Below the pieces are notes generated by a model, which was not told where the DNA came from, did not search any database, and worked only from the letters and a program-made list of their open reading frames with translations. This document shows, piece by piece, positions 43,137-53,020 of a stretch of DNA of 64,000 nucleotides. The position numbers and the translations under genes are program-made. How positions within the stretch are numbered: the first letter of the stretch is position 1; every line of letters begins with the position of its first letter. Origin of the DNA: Gemmatimonadota bacterium (GTDB taxonomy: Bacteria > Gemmatimonadota > Gemmatimonadetes > Longimicrobiales > Gaopeijiaceae); assembly GCA_022823225.1 (NCBI GenBank), contig JAJDXM010000032.1, positions 1-64,000 on the forward strand, read 5' to 3'.

Positions 43137-44291
43137 ATGAGACAGTGCGGACGCGCAACAAGGTCTGAAGGCAAACGGTGTCTCAACCGACGGTTGTTGA
43201 CAACGTGTATCGCAATCGCCCTGGTCGGCTGCGACGCTCCCGCCGACGTGACCGAGCCAGTCGGCGAGACGTTCGAGCCCTCCCTGACCGGATCCGCCCA
43301 CGTGCCGTACAGCACGAGTGAGACTGTCGCCCTTCTCGACGAACAGACGGCCTGTACCATAGACACCTATGAAACGAAGATCGACTGTGTCGACATTTCA
43401 GGCGCGACGGTCGGACGCTTCGGAAACAAGGGTGAAGGTCCGGGCGAGTTTCTTGCCCCAGCGCGGGTCATTCGCGGGACCAATGGCTTGATCGGGTTTA
43501 CCGACAGTTCGCGCCGGAGGTTCTTCGTGTTTACCAGAGCGGGGGAGTTGGTGGCGGAAGTGCCGTTGCACATGCTGAGCATCTTTGTTCCTGTTTCCTT
43601 CTCCGAGACCACGGTACTCGGCGCGTACACCGACGGATGGGGGCGAGGCATGTTCTCCGGTCACATGGGCGATGTCATGGCGGCCGCCGAGATCTCCCTC
43701 GCCACCGGTGACGTGGTAAGAGAGTGGAAGCCTGTAGGTGTGCCCGAGTTCCCGGAATGTGAACATGGTTTACCCTACTACGGTTTTCCTGCCGTCGGCG
43801 GCGCTGGAGACGATACCTGGGTGTTCATGGGGTGTGGCGGCACAATGGGGTTTGTGGGACCGGGCGGCGATACCACCATGGTGCGCGCCCCCAGGTACTT
43901 CGCTGAACCCCCTGGCGACAGGGACGTGGGGGAATACCGTGATGGACTCATTGAGTTCCGACGACGAATTGGTAGTGACCCCGACGTTAGTGCCAGTGTC
44001 GAGAGGTTTTCCGAAACACCGAGATTGTACCACCTCTCTCGCGGCCAGGAGACCTTCGACCGGCAGGGCCGCCTCTGGATTTCAACGAGGCGGGGCCGGA
44101 TGGAGTCGTCGTTCATCGATGTTTACGATGGCGTCGAGTTTGTCGGCACGGTCGAGGTCAGGGATCGCATGGTCGACTTCGACCTGTTCGAGGGGACCCT
44201 GGCTGTGTTGGTCGAACGCCAGGTCGGACCGGATGACTCCGACGGGGTGCCGGATCGCGGAATCGACTGGTACGACCTGGGAGAGTTCTGA
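43137..44291 (+). CDS. Six-bladed beta-propeller lipoprotein (3)
   Basis: A 384-residue lipoprotein (IAIALVGCDAP, lipobox Cys32) with the propeller hallmark GRFGNKGEGPGEFLAPARVI near residues 93-112 and later blade segments RLWISTRRGRMESSFIDVYD. It contains an unusually high number of Cys in the first half (CTIDTYETKIDC, FPECEHG, FMGCGGTMGFVG). Codon use in its middle is visibly less G+C-rich than the neighbours, with more TTC/TTT, GTA and ACC/ACT mix, hinting at recent arrival. It is convergent with the TonB receptor, 31 bases apart. Confidence 0.82.
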   Translation: MRQCGRATRSEGKRCLNRRLLTTCIAIALVGCDAPADVTEPVGETFEPSLTGSAHVPYSTSETVALLDEQTACTIDTYETKIDCVDISGATVGRFGNKGEGPGEFLAPARVIRGTNGLIGFTDSSRRRFFVFTRAGELVAEVPLHMLSIFVPVSFSETTVLGAYTDGWGRGMFSGHMGDVMAAAEISLATGDVVREWKPVGVPEFPECEHGLPYYGFPAVGGAGDDTWVFMGCGGTMGFVGPGGDTTMVRAPRYFAEPPGDRDVGEYRDGLIEFRRRIGSDPDVSASVERFSETPRLYHLSRGQETFDRQGRLWISTRRGRMESSFIDVYDGVEFVGTVEVRDRMVDFDLFEGTLAVLVERQVGPDDSDGVPDRGIDWYDLGEF

Positions 44292-44322
44292 GCTCAGGAT
44301 AGAGCACGCCGCTACGCGCCCG

Positions 44323-47300
44323 TCAGAACCGGATCCGCGCCCCCAGTTGCGCCCTCCGGGTGTCTCCCAGCCCGCTCCGGATCGCGCCATCGAAGTTGAA
44401 GAGCAGCGAGCCCTGGGCGGTGTCGAGCGAGTTGTCCGCGTTGGTCAGGTTGAAGACCTCGAAGACGGGTTCGATCGTGCGGCCGCCGCCGAGCGCGAAC
44501 GGGCGCGACACCTTCACGTCCCAGGTGAAGAACTCGTTCTCGCGGCGCAGCGTGTTGCGCTCCAGGATCGAGCCGTCGGCGCAGAGCCGGTCCGATGGCT
44601 CGCTGGCGCGCGAACCCCGCTCCCCGCAGCTCTCCGAGACGGGCGACGCCGAGAGATACCGCACGATGTTGCTGAACGCGACCCGGCCGGGCAGCGCGAA
44701 CGCCAGGTATCCGGTGGCCTTGTGGCGGCGGTCACGGTCGGACCAGCCGTATTCGGGCGCCAGGTTTGATGCGTCGGCATAGCGGAAGGTGAAGGGGTCG
44801 CGTTCGTTATCGTCGTCCGACCGGTCGAATGACAAGGTGTAGCTGACGTCGAAGGTGAGGCGGCGACCGAGGGCACCCTGGCCGCGCAGCCCCGCGGTCA
44901 GCGCGTGGTAGCGGGAGCGCGCGGTGCTCTCGGCCACGGTGAGCGTGCCGATTCCCCCTCCGCCCGGGTGCGTGCCGATCCCGAAGGGCGACCCGAAGAC
45001 GGCGTCGTTGCGGTTGACGAACCGGAACAGGGCGTCGGTGCGCGCGTGCTGGTAGGAGAGACTCCCGGCGAGCCCTTGTGCGAGCTCGCGATCGAGGGCC
45101 GCCGCGAACGACCATGTCCGCGGAAGCTCAAGGTCCTTCGCCGTGGCGTGGATGTCGGGGAGGAAGGGCTCCGTCGTGCTCCCGTCGATGAGCTCGCCGA
45201 TCGCGGGCGGACCCTGTCCCGGCAGGCCGAAGCTGCTGCGGAAGAAGATCTGCTGGAAGGCGCCGTTGGTGGTCACGCTCTGGGCGAAGACCAGGATCGG
45301 GATGCGCGAGTGGTAGGCGCCGGCGTTCAGCCGGACCACGGTGCGCTCGTCGCCGGTTACGTCCCACGCCAGGCCGAAGCGCGGCTGGAAGTTGTCCAGG
45401 TCGTCGGGGATCGCTCCGTCCGAGGGGAATCGTGGATCGGAGAGGTAGGGGCCGAAAAAGGTGTCTTCCGGCTTCACGGTCACCGCCGGGTGCCAGGTCC
45501 CCTCCCAGCGCAGCCCCAGGTTCAGCGTCAGCCGGTCGCTCGGCTTCCAGGTGTCCTGCACGAAGAAAGCGAGCTCGTCGACGCCGAAGTCGCCTCTGCC
45601 CAGCCGTTCCGGCGCCACCCCCGGCACGGTCCCGGACTGGAGGTAGACGAGCACCGGCCCGGTGATGTCGGTGCCCTCCGGACAGCTCCCGGTCGCGCTG
45701 TCCGACCCATCCGAGCATGTCACATACCCGCTGCCGTGGGTCGCGAAGTTGATGAAACCATCGACCGAATCGAAGATGTAGCGCCCGTTCGCGAAGCCGA
45801 TGAACTGCTGCGTGATCCCCGTCCGGTTGTACTCGGCGCCCGCCTTGAAGAGGTGCCGGTCCACCAGCCACGACCAGTTGTCCACGATCTGCAGGCGCGT
45901 GTCGTACGCCGGATCGATGGGGAGGAAGAAGGGGAGCCCGATGCGGAAGCCGTCGGCGAAGTCCATCCCGATGTCGGGGAAGGGGCGGCCGCCCAGGGCA
46001 TTGAACTGCGGCGGCGCGGGAACGGTGGCGCGGGGCATGAGCGGGCCGTCGTACCAGCGCACCCGGTCCTCCCTGGCCCACTGCAGGCGCATCTCGTGCG
46101 ACAGCGTGCTGCTGAGCAGCGACCGCCAGCTTGCGTTGAAGGCATGCGCCTCGTCCGTCTCGATGCCGTTGGCGGACAGCCCCCACGAGTCCACGTCGAA
46201 GGTCCCGTTGAGCTGCTCCGACCAGTTGTAGTTGTACTTGAAGGAGAGCTGGTTGCGCCCGTCGATGTGCAGATCGGCCTTGGCCAGCAGGGCGCGCGCG
46301 TCGTTGGTGCGGGTGATCGGTCCGAATTCGTCCTCGAAGAGCCCGGGCCACTGCGTGTCCAGGAAGCCACGCAGCTTCGCCAGGTTCGCCGGGTCGTTGA
46401 CCAGCCGGTGGGTCTGCTTCGTCTCGGTCGCCGCCTGCTGGTCGTAGGCGACGAAAAAGAACGCCCGGTTCCGCACGATCGGCCCGCCGAGGGTGAAGCC
46501 GAACTGATAGCGGAAGAAGTCCGGCTCGCCCGCCTGCAGGCCCTCCGGGTACGCGGCGGACACCCCGTCCCACTGCCCGTAGTAGTGGGCCGAACCCTCC
46601 AGCTCATTGGTGCCCGACTTTGTGATTACGTTCACAAACCCGCCGGCGGACCGCCCGAACTCGGCTGCGGCCCCCTGGTTCACCACCACCATCTCCTCGA
46701 TGGCGTCTTGGCTGAAGGTGAAGGCCGGGCGCTGGCCGCCCCGCTGCTCGCCGAAGAAGGGGTTGTTGAAGTCGGCGCCGTCGACGATGAAGTTGTTGAA
46801 GATCCCGCGCTGGCCGCTGATGTTGAGCTCGTCGCCATCGGGACCCTGCGAGATCGCGACCCCGGGGGTGAGCAGCGCGAAGTCGAGGTAGTTGCGCCCG
46901 TTGTTCGGCAGCCCGTCCACGATCTCCTCCGACAGGCGCGTCGAGCTGGTGACGTCCTCGGTCTGCACGAGTTGGGCGCGCTCGGCCTCGACGGTGATGC
47001 CCGCGAGCCGGACCGCCTCGATGCGCAGCGTCAGCGCCAGCTCCTCGCCGACGCGCAGCACGAGGCCGGTGGCGGTCGCGGCGGAGAGCTGGCCCTCGGT
47101 GCGCGCGACGATGTCGTAGGTGCCGAGCGGGAGGAGCGGGCGCACGAAGGTGCCGGAAGGGGTGGTGCGCACGGTGGTGACGAGCCCGGTCTCGCGGTGC
47201 GTCATCTGGACGGTCGCGCCGGCGACGGCGGCGTTCGCGGGGTCCAGGACCACGCCCCGTATGACACCCGTGGTCGCCTGCGACTGGGCGGTGGCGGTGT

Positions 47301-47358
47301 GGGGCGGGGGGGCGATGGCGCCTGTGAAGGCCAGAAGGAGTGCGAGGCCGTGTCTCAT
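44323..47358 (-). CDS. TonB-dependent receptor with carboxypeptidase-regulatory-like domain
   Basis: A 1011-residue outer-membrane protein: signal peptide ending TATAQS, a carboxypeptidase-regulatory-like beta-sandwich (about 28-110, GVIRGVVLDPANAAVAGATV), a plug with TSSTRLSEEIVDGLPNNGRN and VVNQGAAAEFGRSAGGFVNV, and a long beta-barrel ending in the C-terminal Phe of LGARIRF. This is the OAR/SusC-like form typical of Bacteroidota, Acidobacteriota and Gemmatimonadota, usually importing oligomers or siderophores. A Cys pair in the barrel (CSDGSDSATGSC) probably caps an outer loop. It is divergent from the amidohydrolase gene, sharing a 188-base gap with element copy D. Confidence 0.92.
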   Translation of the reverse strand: MRHGLALLLAFTGAIAPPPHTATAQSQATTGVIRGVVLDPANAAVAGATVQMTHRETGLVTTVRTTPSGTFVRPLLPLGTYDIVARTEGQLSAATATGLVLRVGEELALTLRIEAVRLAGITVEAERAQLVQTEDVTSSTRLSEEIVDGLPNNGRNYLDFALLTPGVAISQGPDGDELNISGQRGIFNNFIVDGADFNNPFFGEQRGGQRPAFTFSQDAIEEMVVVNQGAAAEFGRSAGGFVNVITKSGTNELEGSAHYYGQWDGVSAAYPEGLQAGEPDFFRYQFGFTLGGPIVRNRAFFFVAYDQQAATETKQTHRLVNDPANLAKLRGFLDTQWPGLFEDEFGPITRTNDARALLAKADLHIDGRNQLSFKYNYNWSEQLNGTFDVDSWGLSANGIETDEAHAFNASWRSLLSSTLSHEMRLQWAREDRVRWYDGPLMPRATVPAPPQFNALGGRPFPDIGMDFADGFRIGLPFFLPIDPAYDTRLQIVDNWSWLVDRHLFKAGAEYNRTGITQQFIGFANGRYIFDSVDGFINFATHGSGYVTCSDGSDSATGSCPEGTDITGPVLVYLQSGTVPGVAPERLGRGDFGVDELAFFVQDTWKPSDRLTLNLGLRWEGTWHPAVTVKPEDTFFGPYLSDPRFPSDGAIPDDLDNFQPRFGLAWDVTGDERTVVRLNAGAYHSRIPILVFAQSVTTNGAFQQIFFRSSFGLPGQGPPAIGELIDGSTTEPFLPDIHATAKDLELPRTWSFAAALDRELAQGLAGSLSYQHARTDALFRFVNRNDAVFGSPFGIGTHPGGGGIGTLTVAESTARSRYHALTAGLRGQGALGRRLTFDVSYTLSFDRSDDDNERDPFTFRYADASNLAPEYGWSDRDRRHKATGYLAFALPGRVAFSNIVRYLSASPVSESCGERGSRASEPSDRLCADGSILERNTLRRENEFFTWDVKVSRPFALGGGRTIEPVFEVFNLTNADNSLDTAQGSLLFNFDGAIRSGLGDTRRAQLGARIRF

Positions 47359-47493
47359 TCGTAGTTGCTCCCTGACTTGCGGGTCCGGAGCAACCTACTT
47401 CGATTGGACATCCTTCGGAATGCCGCAGCGCCATGACAACGCACGAGCACCGTACAGCAATGAGCGCGGCGAAAGCACCGGAAAGTATGGTTA

Positions 47494-47522
47494 ACATGAC
47501 ATTCTGTAAGGCAGACTTTACA
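47494..47522 (+). promoter_or_regulatory. 29-bp three-half-site element, copy D
   Basis: ACATGACA (47494-47501), TGTAAGGC (47505-47512, two mismatches) and ACTTTACA (47515-47522). It lies in the gap between the divergent TonB receptor and amidohydrolase genes, 24 bases before the latter's GTG start. Confidence 0.55.
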
Positions 47523-47546
47523 TACCGGACAGCTGAGGGACCTGGG

Positions 47547-48998
47547 GTGGCGTGGATGCTCCTGCCCCTGCTGCTGGTCGCAGCCTGCGGTCCCGCCCCC
47601 CATGATGTCGTTATCCTCCATGGGCGGGTCATGGACCCGGAGACGGGGCTCGACGCGCCGCGCCACGTCGGCATCACCGACGGCACGATCGCGGAGATCG
47701 GCGAGGAGCCTCTGCGCGGCCGCGACACGCTGGACGCAACCGGGATGATCGTCGCGCCCGGGTTCATCGATCTGCACGCACACGGCCAGGACCCGGTCAG
47801 CGCCCGACTGCAGGCGCTCGACGGGGTGACCACCGCGCTCGAGATGGAGGTGGGGGTCTACCCGGTCGCGCCCTGGTACGCGTCGCGCGAGGGCCGTGCC
47901 CTGATCCATTACGGCGCGACGGTGAGCCACCCGGGAGCCCGAACCAGGCTCCTCACCGGGATCGACACGGGGCACCAGCCCACGCTGCCGCCCGGCCAGA
48001 ACGAGTCGATGGGCTCGGATGTGATCTACGAGGCGCTGGACGACGGGCAGGTCGCCGAGCTGGCGGCGCTGATGGAGGCGGGGCTGGCGGAGGGGGGGCT
48101 GGGATACGGCTTCGGGATCACCTACACCCCCGGCGCGACGCGCACCGAGATCTTCGATCTCTTCGAGTCGGCGGCGGCCCGGGAGGTCCCGGCGTATGTG
48201 CACCTCCGGAGCGCGGAGGGCGGCGGCACGCTCGGCCCCTTCCAGGAGGTGATCGCGAACGCGGCCGCCACCGGCGCGTCGCTCCACATCGTCCATCTCA
48301 ACTCGTCGGCCGGGGAAATGGCGGAACCGGCCCTGGGCATGATCCGGGGGGCCAGGGAGCGGGGCGTCGACGTGACCACCGAGGCGTATCCGTACACGGC
48401 GTCGTCCACCTTCATCGAGTCCGCTCTCTTCGATTCCTGGGTGGGGCTCGAAGACGCCGAGTACGCGCGCCTGCAGTGGCCGGGGCAGGCCGAGCGCCTC
48501 AACGCGCAGACCTTCGCCGAGTACCGCGAGCAGGGGGGCTGGGTGGTCATCCACGGCCGCAGCGAGGAGACCAGCGAGTGGATCGTCGCACAGCCGGACG
48601 TGATCGCCGCCAGCGACGGCATCCCGTTCCTGCATGTGGCGGTCCATCCGCGCGGCGCGGGGACTTTCGCGCGCATTCTGGGACACTACTCGCGCGACCG
48701 GGGCGTGATCGGCATGATGGACGCGCTGGCCAAGATGACGATCATGCCGGCGCGCCGGGTCCAGGGCGCCGCCCCCGCGATGGCAGCCAAGGGCCGCGTG
48801 CAGGTGGGCGCCGACGCCGACATCGCGGTCTTCGACCCGGAAACGGTGCTCGACATGGCCGACTACGACGCCCCGGCGACTCCGTCCCGCGGCTTTGCAT
48901 TTGTGGTTGTGAACGGTGTGCCGGTTGTGCGGGACGGTGCCCTCGTCGAGGGCGTATTTCCCGGGCAACCCATCATGAGAGAAGGAGATGACCGATGA
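47547..48998 (+). CDS. Amidohydrolase lipoprotein (D-aminoacylase-like)
   Basis: A 483-residue amidohydrolase. The GTG at 47547, with GAGGGA seven bases upstream, starts a lipoprotein signal (AWMLLPLLLVAAC, Cys14). The TIM barrel has the HxH motif in APGFIDLHAHGQDPVSA, a carboxylated-Lys/Glu region GVTTALEMEVGVYP, later His residues in LHIVHLNSS and HVAVHPRGAGTF, and the C-terminal sandwich VGADADIAVFDPETVL. The order fits N-acyl-D-amino acid deacylases. The frame is open further upstream through the 29-bp element, so an N-terminally longer form from ATG 47488 or 47497 cannot be excluded. It overlaps the S9 peptidase gene by four bases. Confidence 0.85.
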   Translation: MAWMLLPLLLVAACGPAPHDVVILHGRVMDPETGLDAPRHVGITDGTIAEIGEEPLRGRDTLDATGMIVAPGFIDLHAHGQDPVSARLQALDGVTTALEMEVGVYPVAPWYASREGRALIHYGATVSHPGARTRLLTGIDTGHQPTLPPGQNESMGSDVIYEALDDGQVAELAALMEAGLAEGGLGYGFGITYTPGATRTEIFDLFESAAAREVPAYVHLRSAEGGGTLGPFQEVIANAAATGASLHIVHLNSSAGEMAEPALGMIRGARERGVDVTTEAYPYTASSTFIESALFDSWVGLEDAEYARLQWPGQAERLNAQTFAEYREQGGWVVIHGRSEETSEWIVAQPDVIAASDGIPFLHVAVHPRGAGTFARILGHYSRDRGVIGMMDALAKMTIMPARRVQGAAPAMAAKGRVQVGADADIAVFDPETVLDMADYDAPATPSRGFAFVVVNGVPVVRDGALVEGVFPGQPIMREGDDR

Positions 48999-51062
48999 GG
49001 AATCCGAATCCCACCCTGGCGGCTCCGGCCCTCGGCGCCCTGGCGCTCGCCGTCGCCACACTGGCCGCGGCCCCCACCCCCGTCCCCGCCCAGCAGCCCC
49101 TCTCCCTCGAGCAGTACCTCGACATGGAGACGGTCTCGAACCCGCAGATCTCGCCGGACGGCACGCAGATCGTCTACACGCTGGGCTGGGTCGACAAGCT
49201 CGACGACCGGCGCGAGTCGTCGCTGTGGATCATGAATGCGGACGGGACCCGGAAGCGGCGCCTTCTGAACGGAAGCGGCGCGCAGTGGTCGCCGGACGGC
49301 ACCCGCATCCTCTTCACGGCGCCGGGAGAGCCCCGCGGCTCCCAGATCTTCGTCCGGCTGGATGGACGCGGAGGGCGCGGTCACCCCGGTCACCCGGCTC
49401 GAACGCAGTCCCTCCAACCCGCTCTGGTCACCCGACGGCGAGTGGATCGCGTTCACCAGCAGGGTGCCGGACCGGGCCGACTTCGCCGGGGTTTCGCTGC
49501 CCCGGAGGCCGGAGGGCGCGAACTGGGTCGGCGAGCCCAAGGTGGTGGAGCGGGCGGCCTACAAGCGCGACCGGCAGGGGTACGTCGACACCGGGTGGAC
49601 GCACGTCTTCGTGGTCCCCGCGGGCGGCGGCACCCCGCGCCAGCTCACCGACGGCGACTGGAACCACTCCTCGATCCAGTGGTCGCCGGACGGCACCGAG
49701 ATCTACTTCACCTCCTTCCGGGAAGAGGACGCCGACCGCCCCGAACACTGGCAGGAGTCGGAGATCTACGCGGTTTCGGTGGCCACCGGAGACATCCGCC
49801 GCCTGACGAACCGCCGCGGCCCCGATGCCAGCCCAATGCCGTCCCCCGACGGCTCGCTGATCGCGTATACCGGGATCGACGCGCACCGCGACACCTACCG
49901 CAATCAGAAGATCCATCTGATGAACCGGGACGGGTCGGGCTCGCGGGTCATCTCGGGCGACTACGACCGGCAGTCGCGCGGGCTGATGTGGGCGAAGGAC
50001 GGCAGCGGCCTCTACTTCAACGTCAACCGCGACGGGTACCGGCAGCTGCACTTCGTGTCGGTGGACGGCGGGGTTCGCGAACTCACCTCCGGCAAGCACC
50101 TCTTCGCTCTGTCTTCGTTCGCGGACGACGGCACCGCCACCGGCGTCATCTCCACCGACCACGAGCCCGGCGACATCTACCGCTTCGACCTCTCCGCGCC
50201 CGAGAGCCCGGTGCGCCTCACCGAGGTGAACGAGGACGTCCTGGGCCACGTCGGCCTGGGCGAGGTCGAGGAGATCTGGTACGAATCGACGGACGGGTTC
50301 GACGTCCAGGGGTGGATCGTGAAGCCGCCCGACTTCGATCCGGCGCAGCGCTATCCCCTCATGCTCGCGATCCACGGCGGGCCCCACAGCATGTACAACG
50401 GGGGGTTCAACTTCGCCTTTCAGGAGCACGCGGCGAACGGCTACGTCGTCCTGTACACGAATCCGCGCGGCTCAACCGGCTATGGCACCGAGTTCGCGAA
50501 CGCGATCAACCACGACTACCCCGGCGCGGACTTCCCCGACCTTATGGAGGGCGTCGACGAGATGCTCGCGCGCGACTACATCGATGGCGAAAACCTCTTC
50601 GTCTACGGGTGCTCGGGCGGCGGGATCCTGACGAGCTACATCGTCGGCAACACCGACCGCTTCCGGGCGGCGTCCGCCAACTGCCCCATCGTGAACTGGA
50701 TGTCGGCGATGGGGACGTCGGACGCGATCACCTACCTGCGCACCTTCGAGAAGCCCTTCTGGGAGGACCCGGCCGAGTGGATCGACCGGTCATCGATCTT
50801 CTACGTCGGCAACGTGACCACGCCGACCATGTTCCTGACCGGCGAGCGGGACCTGCGCACCCCGATGGCGCAGACCGAGGAGTTCTACCAGGCGCTCCAG
50901 TACATCGGCGTGCCGACCGTGATGATCCGCTTCCCGGACGAGTGGCACGGCACCAGTTCGCGGCCGTCGAACTTCCTGCGCACCCAGCTCTACCTGCGCA
51001 AGTGGTTCGAGAAGTGGGGCACGCACAGGGGGCCGATGACGAGCGACGGCGGGAGCGGGTGA
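48995..51062 (+). pseudogene. S9-family prolyl-oligopeptidase-type peptidase with one frameshift
   Basis: Two frames together encode a complete S9C-like peptidase of about 688 residues. The first (48995 to about 49358) gives a signal peptide (TPVPAQQ) and propeller start (SNPQISPDGTQIVYTLGWVD, GSQIFVR); the second (from about 49360) continues with MDAEGAVTPVTRLE through to the hydrolase domain. One extra base, probably the C at 49358, turns the family motif VRWMDAEG into a shift. The catalytic residues are present: Ser in YGCSGGGILTSY, Asp in TGERDLRTP, His in DEWHGTSS. Everything else is intact, so this is either a very young mutation or a sequencing or assembly error. It is coupled to the amidohydrolase gene by an ATGA overlap. 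Confidence 0.85.
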
Positions 51063-51122
51063 CGGTGGGCGGGGGGATGCTCGTGTGGGCGCAGCCGACG
51101 GAGATCGGGAAATGACGCGCCG

Positions 51123-52079
51123 GTGACGGTTACCCGCATCGGAGGCGGCGCCAGCATCGTCGACCTGCACCACCAGGGGCTCCCCGGCATCATCGGGGTG
51201 GGGGTGCTGGAGCTGGACGACGGGGTCGCGCTGGTCGATCCCGGGCCGGAGGCGCGGCTGGAGGCGCTGGGCGCGGGCCTGGCCGAAATGGGACACTCGC
51301 TGGAGAGCGTGCGCGCGGTCCTGCTCACCCACATCCACCTGGACCACGCGACGGCGGCGGGCGCGATCGTGCGGGAAGCGCCCCGCGCCAAGGTCTACGT
51401 ACACGCGGTGGGCGCGCCCCACATGGTCGACCCTTCGCGCCTGCTGGCATCGGCCGGGCGGATCTACGGCGAGAGGATGGCGGAGCTGTGGGGCGAGTTT
51501 CTGCCCGTGCCGCGCGAGTCGCTACGGGTGGTGGACGAGGGGGACACGGTCGTGCTGGGGGGCCGCCGAGGTGGCCACCAGCGTGGCCGCCGCTTTGAGG
51601 TGGCGTACGTTCCCGGGCACGCCAGGCACCATGTGGCCTACTACGAGGCCGCTACGGCGACCGCGTGGGTGGGCGACGTGGGCGGGATCCGCATCGAGGG
51701 CGGTCCCGCGGTGCCGGTGACGCCGCCGCCGGATATCGACGTGGAGAGGTGGAAGTCCAGCATGGAGAGGGTGATGGCGTGGGGTCCCGAGCGGATCGTC
51801 GCGACGCACTTCGGCGCGTATGGGGACGTGGCCGCGCATTTCGCCGAACTGAGGGCGGGGCTGGATGCGTGGGCCGCGTGGGTGGGTGAGGGGGTGGGGG
51901 GCGGACGGGTGGGCCTGCCTGCCGATGATGCGGAGCGGGCCAGCGCCTTCGCCGAATGGATCACCGCCGGGCTGCGAGAGCGAGTGAACGAGGACCATCT
52001 CGACCTCTACGCCACCGCCTCCGGGTTCCGGGATTCGTGGTGGGGGCTGGCGCGGTACTGGAGGAAGCGGGCGGATTAA
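51123..52079 (+). CDS. Metallo-beta-lactamase-fold hydrolase
   Basis: A 318-residue cytoplasmic protein (no signal) with the metal motif LLTHIHLDHATAAG (His70, His72, Asp74, His75), then VPGHARHHVAYYE and WVGDVGG as the third and fourth motifs, and ATHFGAYGD near residue 226. A C-terminal helical extension of about 90 residues completes it. The fold hydrolyses thioesters, lactones or phosphodiesters; the substrate is not evident. GTG 51123 is used, following the peptidase stop by 60 bases. A C-terminal insertion region is Gly-rich (GEGVGGGRVG). Confidence 0.85.
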   Translation: MTVTRIGGGASIVDLHHQGLPGIIGVGVLELDDGVALVDPGPEARLEALGAGLAEMGHSLESVRAVLLTHIHLDHATAAGAIVREAPRAKVYVHAVGAPHMVDPSRLLASAGRIYGERMAELWGEFLPVPRESLRVVDEGDTVVLGGRRGGHQRGRRFEVAYVPGHARHHVAYYEAATATAWVGDVGGIRIEGGPAVPVTPPPDIDVERWKSSMERVMAWGPERIVATHFGAYGDVAAHFAELRAGLDAWAAWVGEGVGGGRVGLPADDAERASAFAEWITAGLRERVNEDHLDLYATASGFRDSWWGLARYWRKRAD

Positions 52080-52082
52080 CGA

Positions 52083-52425
52083 TTCGCATCCGCACGAGGC
52101 CGGATGACCATCACGGTCGGGTAAAGGTCATACGTGACCAGGAACACTTGCCACTGCGGTCCCATGACGGCGTGGCTGGCCGGTTAGGGCAGGAACAACG
52201 ATTTCAATTCAGATGGGTGCCACTGTTGAGATCGTACAGGTCAATCCAGTGTAGCTTGAGTCGCGTGTTTCCACCGAATAGCACCGCCAGCGTAGGCGGC
52301 AACGGCACCTTGAGCATTTTGGAGTAGCGGATAACAAGAGTGGCCGGATTTAGCGCCCGAGTCATCGGTGGCGTGTGCTGTTCGATCAGCCTCGGATAGT
52401 CGTCCGGGTTTCGACCTGCCAAAGA
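52083..52425 (-). pseudogene. 3' fragment of a duplicated six-bladed propeller gene
   Basis: On the minus strand this stretch is about 85-90 percent identical by eye to the 3' end of the intact propeller gene at 53455-54462 (for example LAVLFGGNTRLKLHWIDLYD versus LAVLFGGNTRLKLFWIDLYD). It has a premature stop after LNSGTHLN caused by a small insertion. It is in inverted orientation relative to the intact gene. The matching 5' fragment lies at 55602-55688 on the same strand. Confidence 0.8.
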
Positions 52426-52550
52426 GTCAGCGTGTCCCCGCCTTCCTGAGCGACCGCCGGAGGCCCAGACATGAAGACCGCCAGAAACACGGCAATACCC
52501 GCCGCAAATGTTCCCGGACGGCCCGCTGGACACCGGCGTTGCGCCTTCAT
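52386..52550 (-). pseudogene. Truncated secreted-protein gene (signal peptide only)
   Basis: A 54-codon frame from ATG 52550 with GGAGG eight bases upstream encodes a signal peptide (TFAAGIAVFLAVFMSG, then PPAVAQ) and a short mature part ending TLTLWQVETRTTIRG before a stop. It runs into the propeller 3' fragment in another frame, so it looks like the broken 5' end of another exported protein fused to foreign sequence. Confidence 0.45.
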
Positions 52551-53020
52551 CGGCGAACCTCCGTACTGCTGCGGGGCTCCTCGCGTGGTGCCGCAACGGC
52601 CCGATCGCGCATCTCGCGGACCCGCGCTTGACTCCTACAAAACCGTCGAACAGGGAGCGTTCCAAATCGGTCTCCAGCTCCGCGCGCGCCGCCGCAACCT
52701 TCGCGTCGTCGAACTCCCAGCCACGCCCGATCTCTTCGCCCCGGACTTCAGGCTCATCTCCCGCTGGAAACCGGCGCCGAGTTCAGGCTCACTCGCCGCT
52801 GGACAAGACACGCTGGACAAGACTCGCCCTTGCGGAATCAGGTCTAGGGGTGTATTCTTCCTACTCGGACTGGCTTGGTCTGGTGGTTCCTCGGAGACCA
52901 CCGCAGATTGAGTCCACAAACACAACCGGGTCGAACCAAGGAGACCTAAGTCGTTGTGTGCCAAGACCTTTCGTGATCGCGAGGGCACGGTCGTCTTGAT
53001 CGCTTGCCCGCTCGTGGTCC
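52551..53020. other. Degenerate sequence without a recognisable gene
   Basis: No intact gene. Two small direct repeats are visible: TTCAGGCTCA...CGCTGGA near 52748 and 52782, and GCTGGACAAGAC at 52798 and 52812. A minus-strand open stretch (about 52780-52560) reads like real protein (GRGWEFDDAKVAAARAELET) but I do not recognise it and it has no start; it is probably another gene remnant. Confidence 0.4.

Noticed and set aside
52471-52911. Overlapping plus-strand frames in the degenerate region
   Set aside because: No start signal, no domain and small internal repeats; probably decayed sequence.
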